A stretch of 9,605 bases of DNA from CAYMST01 sp964393115. Its GTDB lineage: Bacteria > Bacteroidota > Bacteroidia > Cytophagales > Cyclobacteriaceae. The DNA lies in contig CAYMST010000182.1 in NCBI GenBank assembly GCA_964393115.1, positions 1 through 9,605 of the forward strand, in the 5' to 3' direction. How positions within the stretch are numbered: position 1 is the first letter of the stretch; every line of letters starts with the position of its first letter. The notes under the pieces were generated by a model. It saw only the letters and a program-made list of their open reading frames with translations, was not told the DNA's origin and did no database searches. Below are positions 5,155 through 9,605 of the stretch, in pieces. The position numbers were made by a program, and so were the translations under genes.

Positions 5155-7289
5155 ATTACTTGTTCCAATTTTTGTTGGTTCACTAGTGGTAACGTAATGC
5201 TAAGCTTGAATTGGTTCGCTTTTGTGCTTGTAATTACGTGCTCGCCACCATGTTTTTCAATAGTGGATTTTACAAAACTCATGCCTTGTCCGCGACCGGC
5301 ATTTTGATCAACTGACTCTGCGGTACTAAACCCATCCATAAAGATGAGATTAGCCTTCTCTATGTCCGAAAGGGATTTGAATTGATCTGGTAAAAGAAGA
5401 TTGAGCTCTAAAGCCTTAGAAAATATTCGGTCAAGATTTAATCCACGACCATCGTCTTGATAATGAATTTCCAGCTTTTTGTCTTTCTCCTCGGATAATG
5501 AAATTGAAATTTGACCGGTTGTGTCTTTACCCATTTCAAGACGTTCTTGTCGAGATTCCAGACCGTGAGCAAAAGAGTTTCTGATCAGTTGAATAAGAAT
5601 ATCCTTGATGGTAACTTTATAAAGCTCAGGAATAATTACTTCATTTTCTTGGAAATCGAGCGATACCTCCTTGCCAGTGGATTTACACAGTTTAGCAATC
5701 CCCTTCTCGAGACTGGAAATCAACATGTCATTAGAGTTAACGGGGCTTTTTGCTGCCTCCATCTTTCTGTTGACTTCAACAATTTTTTCCAACATCTTAT
5801 TCATGTTGATCACAATTTTCATGATTTCATCCATCTCATATAGGATCCTCAAGAAATCATTTCCAACTAGTTCTTTTTTGGTTTGCAGTCCTTCAATCGT
5901 TTCCTCAATTTGATGGAATTTGTCAGCCATTAATTCTAAATCGATTAATAGGGCATTACCTTTCAAATTGTGGATAGTACTAAAAGTGAAATTTAGCAGA
6001 GGTTTAAGGTCCTTACTGGTGTTGTTCTCATATTGCTGAGAAATGTTCTGAAGTGCGGAATCGGTGCTTTCCAAAAAGTCCTTTAGAACAAATGGGTCAA
6101 CGCGTAGAATGCTCAATAACTGCTCTGATTCTCGCTTGTTTCGTTCTTCAGATTCCTGAATTTGTCGTTGTAGCTTTACCGATTGTGTTTCATCATCTAC
6201 AGTGACCAAAATATTATAGATTCTTTCATTCGTACCGATTCTTGAAAAAGAAAACTTCAAAAATCGTGACTCAATGTTCTCTCCTGAGTAGTTTGAGAAT
6301 ATTTCTACCTGAGCAACCGGGTTAAGTTGATGAAGTACTTCCTCTTCAATATCTGGATTGTACAAGTGTTTAATAAACATCTCCAGGGCTTCCAAATCAC
6401 GTTGAACCAGACGAGGCCGAAGCAGATGAACAAAATTTGTCCCGCCGATATTTTTCTCCATCAAAATGTTTTCTAAAGCCTTGGAGTGTAGTTCACTAAC
6501 CGTGTATTGGTCATCCAATAGGAATATACCCTGATTTACATTTTGAAATACTGTTTTAGCTTGAGTGTTTAAGTAATCCACTTTAGCCTTCTCAATTTTG
6601 GTTTGGTTTAAGGATTGCTGAAGTGACTTTTCCTTTTTGATTAGTTGCCGAGTGTAATCTTTTATCCTTTTGATGGCTGGCCTAAAGATCAATAAAGCTT
6701 CGGTAATAAGTAGGATCAAAGCTATCGCCAATAGGACGTATTCTGTTTTGGATAGGTTAGCGAGACGTTGTGAAGATTCATCATCATAATCAAAAGTGAT
6801 TTCGTTCATTAGCCTTAGGTAATCGTCTTCATTACCTAATATGCGATCAACCAATGGATGAACACTATTTTCAGACTGATTAATTTGGTATGGAATTGTG
6901 AGAATCTTTTTCACTGCTGATCGAATAGTAGAATAGTGGGGCTCCAATTCTAGAAACAACAAGAATGTTTTTTCCGAATTGTTAACGTTGTCGAGTTTCA
7001 TGGCATCGTTACCGTATTGCAGTGCATTGTGTGAAGCTTCCCAAAGCTTACTGGACTCCTTCAGTTGCTGTTGCCAAAAGTTGTATTCATCTTCATCCTC
7101 AGCAGTTTCAATAGCAAGGGCGGCTTTCGTGATTTTCTGCGAGAGCATGGTTTGTCGCCCAGATATATTAATGGTTCTGGAATCATAAGTAACAGTAGAA
7201 ATAGATCGCTGAACCAAGAGCTGACTAAATCCAATGACCACTGCGATAATGGTAAGGGCAATGATATATGTTAGTGATAAGTTCTTCAT
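5151..7289 (-). CDS. Membrane CheA-like histidine kinase: PilJ-type sensor, PAS-like, HPT and HATPase
   Basis: A 712-residue protein. A transmembrane helix at about 8-26 is followed by a periplasmic domain (27-182) opening with INISGRQTMLSQKITK (40-55), the signature of PilJ/NarX-type (P-box-like) sensor helices. A second transmembrane helix (184-203) leads into a coiled coil (to about 245), a PAS-like domain (246-365), and a second coiled coil (370-392). An HPT domain (about 390-490) has phospho-acceptor His440 in HNLKGNA. The CheA-type ATPase (about 550-705) has N box Asn571 (LIRNSFAHGLE), DDGRG 612-616, GFST 653-656 and GRGQG 665-669. It keeps CheA's separate phosphotransfer and ATPase domains but lacks the CheW-binding P5 domain, a typical DHp domain and an attached receiver. 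It therefore looks like a stand-alone CheA that senses directly across the membrane. Its stop overlaps the CheY-like start. Confidence 0.9.
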   Translation of the reverse strand: MKNLSLTYIIALTIIAVVIGFSQLLVQRSISTVTYDSRTINISGRQTMLSQKITKAALAIETAEDEDEYNFWQQQLKESSKLWEASHNALQYGNDAMKLDNVNNSEKTFLLFLELEPHYSTIRSAVKKILTIPYQINQSENSVHPLVDRILGNEDDYLRLMNEITFDYDDESSQRLANLSKTEYVLLAIALILLITEALLIFRPAIKRIKDYTRQLIKKEKSLQQSLNQTKIEKAKVDYLNTQAKTVFQNVNQGIFLLDDQYTVSELHSKALENILMEKNIGGTNFVHLLRPRLVQRDLEALEMFIKHLYNPDIEEEVLHQLNPVAQVEIFSNYSGENIESRFLKFSFSRIGTNERIYNILVTVDDETQSVKLQRQIQESEERNKRESEQLLSILRVDPFVLKDFLESTDSALQNISQQYENNTSKDLKPLLNFTFSTIHNLKGNALLIDLELMADKFHQIEETIEGLQTKKELVGNDFLRILYEMDEIMKIVINMNKMLEKIVEVNRKMEAAKSPVNSNDMLISSLEKGIAKLCKSTGKEVSLDFQENEVIIPELYKVTIKDILIQLIRNSFAHGLESRQERLEMGKDTTGQISISLSEEKDKKLEIHYQDDGRGLNLDRIFSKALELNLLLPDQFKSLSDIEKANLIFMDGFSTAESVDQNAGRGQGMSFVKSTIEKHGGEHVITSTKANQFKLSITLPLVNQQKLEQVI

Positions 7290-7380
7290 GTAGGTCTGAT
7301 TGCCTTTTCTGTTTTTTCTTAAAATCTGGATAATCCGTTAACCTAATGGTCGTAATTGGATATAGTCTATGAATAAACGG

Positions 7381-8304
7381 TTATATTTTGGTAATTGCCT
7401 GGCTGTAAATGGCTTCTGGAAGTGGCACATAGCCTACTTTAGATGACATACTCGCAGCATTTTTTAAATAGAACTCGATAAATCGTTTACCACTTTCCTT
7501 TTGACAGAATGTCTCATTCACATATATAAACATGGGCCTTGAAAGAGGGGTATACTGTTGAGCGCTTATGGTCTTTGCGGACGGGTAAACTGGACCATTT
7601 CCATTATCGATTGCCACTAGTTTGAGTTTCTCTTTATTCCTTTCATAATAGGCTAATCCGAAAAAACCGAGGGCAAATTTGTTGTTAGAAATACCAGTAA
7701 CTAACAAATTGTCATTTTCACTTTTCCTAAAGTCTTCTTTAAACGCTTGATTTTTAGAAATAATGACTTTTTTAAAGTAATCATGAGTTCCTGATTCATT
7801 CCCTGGACCATATAGACTAATGATTTCATCCGGCCAGTCTGTTTTTATATCTGACCATTTTGAGGCTCCATCTCTACTCCAAATTTTTTCAAGTTCCGCA
7901 ACGGTCAGGTCATCCACCCAGGTGTTTTCTTTATTGACAACGACCGCAATACCATCATATGCGACTTCAAATTGTCTAAACATTACCTGATTTGCAGAAC
8001 ACCGCCTAATTTCTTCAGGGCTAATTTCTCGAGAGGCGTTGTTGATTTCGGTTTCCTTATCAATGAATTTATTAAATCCGCCTCCTGTTCCAGAAACGCT
8101 TAACAAAATCTTAAAATCGGATTGTTGTTTGTTGTATTTCTCTACTATTGCTGCGGTAATCGGGTAGACGGTACTTGATCCATCTATTTTTAATTTCTCC
8201 TTTTTAACCGCATGTGAGGACTTTTTGTCACTACAAGCAGTGGGTAGTATAAGTAAAATACAAAATGAAAATAGGATAGTAATGCTTTTTGCAAACCTTC
8301 GCAT
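7381..8304 (-). CDS. PstS-like phosphate/oxyanion-binding lipoprotein (no transporter genes nearby)
   Basis: I choose ATG 8304 (307 residues) because a lipoprotein signal peptide then begins at once: MRRFAK, hydrophobic stretch 8-20, and Cys24 in LPTAC. A GTG at 8343 would add 13 residues without benefit. The mature part is a PBP-like (PstS family) domain with phosphate-contacting motifs DGSSTVYP (41-48), SGTGGG (71-76), the AYDGIAVVVN strand (115-124) and GNESGTHDYF (168-177). Length and motif order fit a complete protein. Family knowledge: it captures phosphate outside the inner membrane for PstCAB. None of pstC, pstA, pstB or phoU is here. Instead a sensor kinase follows 91 bp downstream on the same strand, so this may be a sensing partner, or a high-affinity binding protein encoded apart from its transporter. 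Confidence 0.88.
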   Translation of the reverse strand: MRRFAKSITILFSFCILLILPTACSDKKSSHAVKKEKLKIDGSSTVYPITAAIVEKYNKQQSDFKILLSVSGTGGGFNKFIDKETEINNASREISPEEIRRCSANQVMFRQFEVAYDGIAVVVNKENTWVDDLTVAELEKIWSRDGASKWSDIKTDWPDEIISLYGPGNESGTHDYFKKVIISKNQAFKEDFRKSENDNLLVTGISNNKFALGFFGLAYYERNKEKLKLVAIDNGNGPVYPSAKTISAQQYTPLSRPMFIYVNETFCQKESGKRFIEFYLKNAASMSSKVGYVPLPEAIYSQAITKI

Positions 8305-8365
8305 AACGCTGACTTTAATGAATACAAAGTCAAAGGAATGCACTATTCCCTATTTATGAGTTAAC

Positions 8366-8397
8366 TAAAAGTAAAGTCTAGTTTACAGTTATGTCAA
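8366..8397 (-). promoter_or_regulatory. Possible promoter of the PstS-like gene
   Basis: On the minus strand TTG (8395-8397, within GGTTGACA) precedes TACTTTTA (8366-8373, one mismatch to TAnnTTTG) by 21 nt. This gives a leader of about 55 nt before ATG 8304. A transcript from here could include the PstS-like gene and the downstream signalling genes. I see no clear Pho-box repeat. Confidence 0.35.
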
Positions 8398-8465
8398 CCT
8401 TCAGCAAACCTGCGATTTCACATAAAGCAATAGGGGCGCTATTTTTAATGAATGCTAGTGTGTTT

Positions 8466-9488
8466 TTAATGAAGGTACTTGACGGTGGCCATCAATTCTG
8501 GATATAGCGCAATTAGAATGATGTACGTCACAAAGACAAAGTAAAAGGCTAATAGTGCGAAGGCCTGCTTTTTATTTAGTGTTCTGTTATCCGAAAAGAA
8601 ATAGAGCATTAATATGGTAGTACCCATCAGTCCTAAAATGACTTCAATGTTATCGAATTCGATTATCACAGGACCTTTGATAAGTACATAAATGAATAAG
8701 GGAAGTCCAATGCCAACCAGGATATCAAATATATTGGAACCAAATACATTAGATGTTGCATCGTCAATATCACCATTTTTTGCGTTTACTACTGAAATCA
8801 CCGTGTCAGGTACTGAAGTAGCAGCCGCGATGATGGTAAAAGCTATGATAGTAGGAGATATCTCTAATATCTCAGAAATTTTTATGGCGGCGTCGGTCAA
8901 TAAAAAAGTAAATAAGCCGATAACCACCATAAGACCGAAGAAGAAAAATAATTCCTTTTTGAGATTGATATTTTGATTATCCTCAGGTTCTTCTTCGTCG
9001 CCCGCTTCCCTGTCGTGCTTGACCTGTTTCGTATAGCTAATAATGTCACGTAGATAAAATAAGTAAATCGAAATGAGACTAATCGAAATAATAATACCCC
9101 ATTCATGGAAATACAATACCAGAACAATTAGAACAAAAACTGAGACTAAATAGAATATGGCGTCCCTACTAATTACTTTTTTCGAAATCTTAAATACTAC
9201 GGGAGAGACAAACACACAGATACCCGGGATTACAAGTAGATTAAATAGGGCAGATCCGGCAATAGTACCAATACCTACCTCGAAGTGGTGGAAAAATACA
9301 ACTGAATATAAGGCTACAAGTATTTCTGGTAATGAGCTGGAGACAGCATCAAAAGTAGCACCCTTCACATCTCTCGGAAGTTTGAGATAATCACCGATCA
9401 ACGAGGAGCTGGTGGCAAACCTTTCACCTGCATAAAAAATCACTATGCTTGAAACTAGGACTATACCCAGATAAAGTAGTAATGTCAT
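8466..9488 (-). CDS. Sodium/calcium exchanger family protein (CaCA, NCKX-like residues)
   Basis: A 340-residue integral membrane protein with about ten hydrophobic segments and the two inverted alpha-repeats of the Ca2+/cation antiporter superfamily. Alpha-1 spans about 43-90 (SSSLPE with Glu55; GTIAGSALFN, 74-83) and alpha-2 about 212-262 (ATSVPD with Asp228; GSNIFD, 250-255). An acidic cytoplasmic loop (EAGDEEEPED, 161-170) separates the halves. The family exchanges Na+ for Ca2+ across the inner membrane. Asp228 and Asp255 take the places held by aspartates in K+-dependent (NCKX) exchangers, where most bacterial relatives have Glu and Asn, so K+ dependence is possible but unproven. Alpha-1 carries Ala80 where GSN is usual. 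Translation starts at ATG 9488. The PstS-like gene follows after 161 bp, probably as a separate unit. Confidence 0.9.
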   Translation of the reverse strand: MTLLLYLGIVLVSSIVIFYAGERFATSSSLIGDYLKLPRDVKGATFDAVSSSLPEILVALYSVVFFHHFEVGIGTIAGSALFNLLVIPGICVFVSPVVFKISKKVISRDAIFYLVSVFVLIVLVLYFHEWGIIISISLISIYLFYLRDIISYTKQVKHDREAGDEEEPEDNQNINLKKELFFFFGLMVVIGLFTFLLTDAAIKISEILEISPTIIAFTIIAAATSVPDTVISVVNAKNGDIDDATSNVFGSNIFDILVGIGLPLFIYVLIKGPVIIEFDNIEVILGLMGTTILMLYFFSDNRTLNKKQAFALLAFYFVFVTYIILIALYPELMATVKYLH

Positions 9489-9556
9489 GAGTCAAAATTA
9501 ATGATTAAATAGAAACTTTAAAAAACTATTTTTAAAAATCTATAAATCAATTAGTT

Positions 9557-9605
9557 ATGTTTTTAAAATTGGTTTATGGTGTGCAAAACACTCAGGCCGA
9601 ATATT
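9557..9605 (+). CDS. Possible start of a divergent gene (partial, weak)
   Basis: ATG 9557 opens a plus-strand frame of 16 codons (MFLKLVYGVQNTQAEY) with no stop before the window ends. It lies divergent to the exchanger, after an AT-rich stretch typical of start regions here. The support is weak, because two minus-strand frames are also open over the same bases and could be the end of an upstream gene. No function can be given. Confidence 0.25.
   Translation, partial: MFLKLVYGVQNTQAEY

Noticed and set aside
5511..5913. Plus-strand frames of 80 to 110 codons across the kinase gene
   Set aside because: They are antisense to well-conserved HPT and ATPase coding sequence and show no domain or start-site signal.
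8374..8400. Possible Pho box before the PstS-like gene (GACATAACTGTAAAC)
   Set aside because: It does not hold two clear 11-nt repeats, and PhoB-type boxes from Proteobacteria need not apply in Bacteroidota.
8440..8460. AATAG/CTATT hairpin followed by TTTTT on the plus strand, 3' of the exchanger gene
   Set aside because: The stem is only 5 bp and the T run is on the strand opposite to the gene that ends there.

Overview
The window looks like a chromosomal segment from a member of the Bacteroidota, most likely a marine Cytophagales-type bacterium. The evidence is AT-rich DNA, start sites mostly without a strong Shine-Dalgarno sequence, several promoter-like sites of the Bacteroidota form (TTTG, about 20 nt, TAnnTTTG), and protein sequences of that flavour. 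The taxonomic call is inference. A run of 23 unknown bases (893-915) shows that this is a scaffolded draft assembly.

Left end (1-384). The minus strand carries the first 22 codons of a 4Fe-4S ferredoxin. Ahead of it is a 318-bp leader that holds, in order of transcription, a well-formed promoter (332-364), a complete SAM-I riboswitch (196-310) with P1, P2, P3, P4 and the P2-loop pseudoknot all recognisable, a 22-codon open frame beginning 5 nt after P1, and a small hairpin directly after that frame's stop. Next comes a minus-strand gene for an uncharacterised multi-pass membrane protein (385-1554), interrupted by the assembly gap.

Middle left (1657-3387). Two plus-strand genes encode a HAD-superfamily protein lacking the second motif-I aspartate and a phosphoribosyltransferase-fold protein. 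The pair resembles the biosynthetic enzymes that accompany tellurite-resistance-type (Ter) stress loci, but no ter gene is present here.

Centre and right (3384-9488). Six minus-strand genes read, in transcription order: a Na+/Ca2+-exchanger family protein, an orphan PstS-like phosphate-binding lipoprotein, a membrane CheA-like kinase (PilJ-type periplasmic domain, PAS-like domain, HPT, HATPase), a CheY-like receiver, a CheX-like phosphatase, and a SpoIIE-type PP2C phosphatase. The last four are tightly organised and look like one signalling unit: extracytoplasmic signal, HPT phosphorylation, CheY~P, dephosphorylation by CheX, and a Ser/Thr phosphatase as probable output. No CheW, MCP, CheR/B, STAS or RsbW-like partner lies in the window, so this is not a standard chemotaxis or partner-switching cluster. 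The PstS-like protein directly upstream, without pstCAB, may be the ligand-binding partner of the kinase. The two points most worth following are this kinase-CheY-CheX-SpoIIE unit and the SAM riboswitch in front of a ferredoxin gene.
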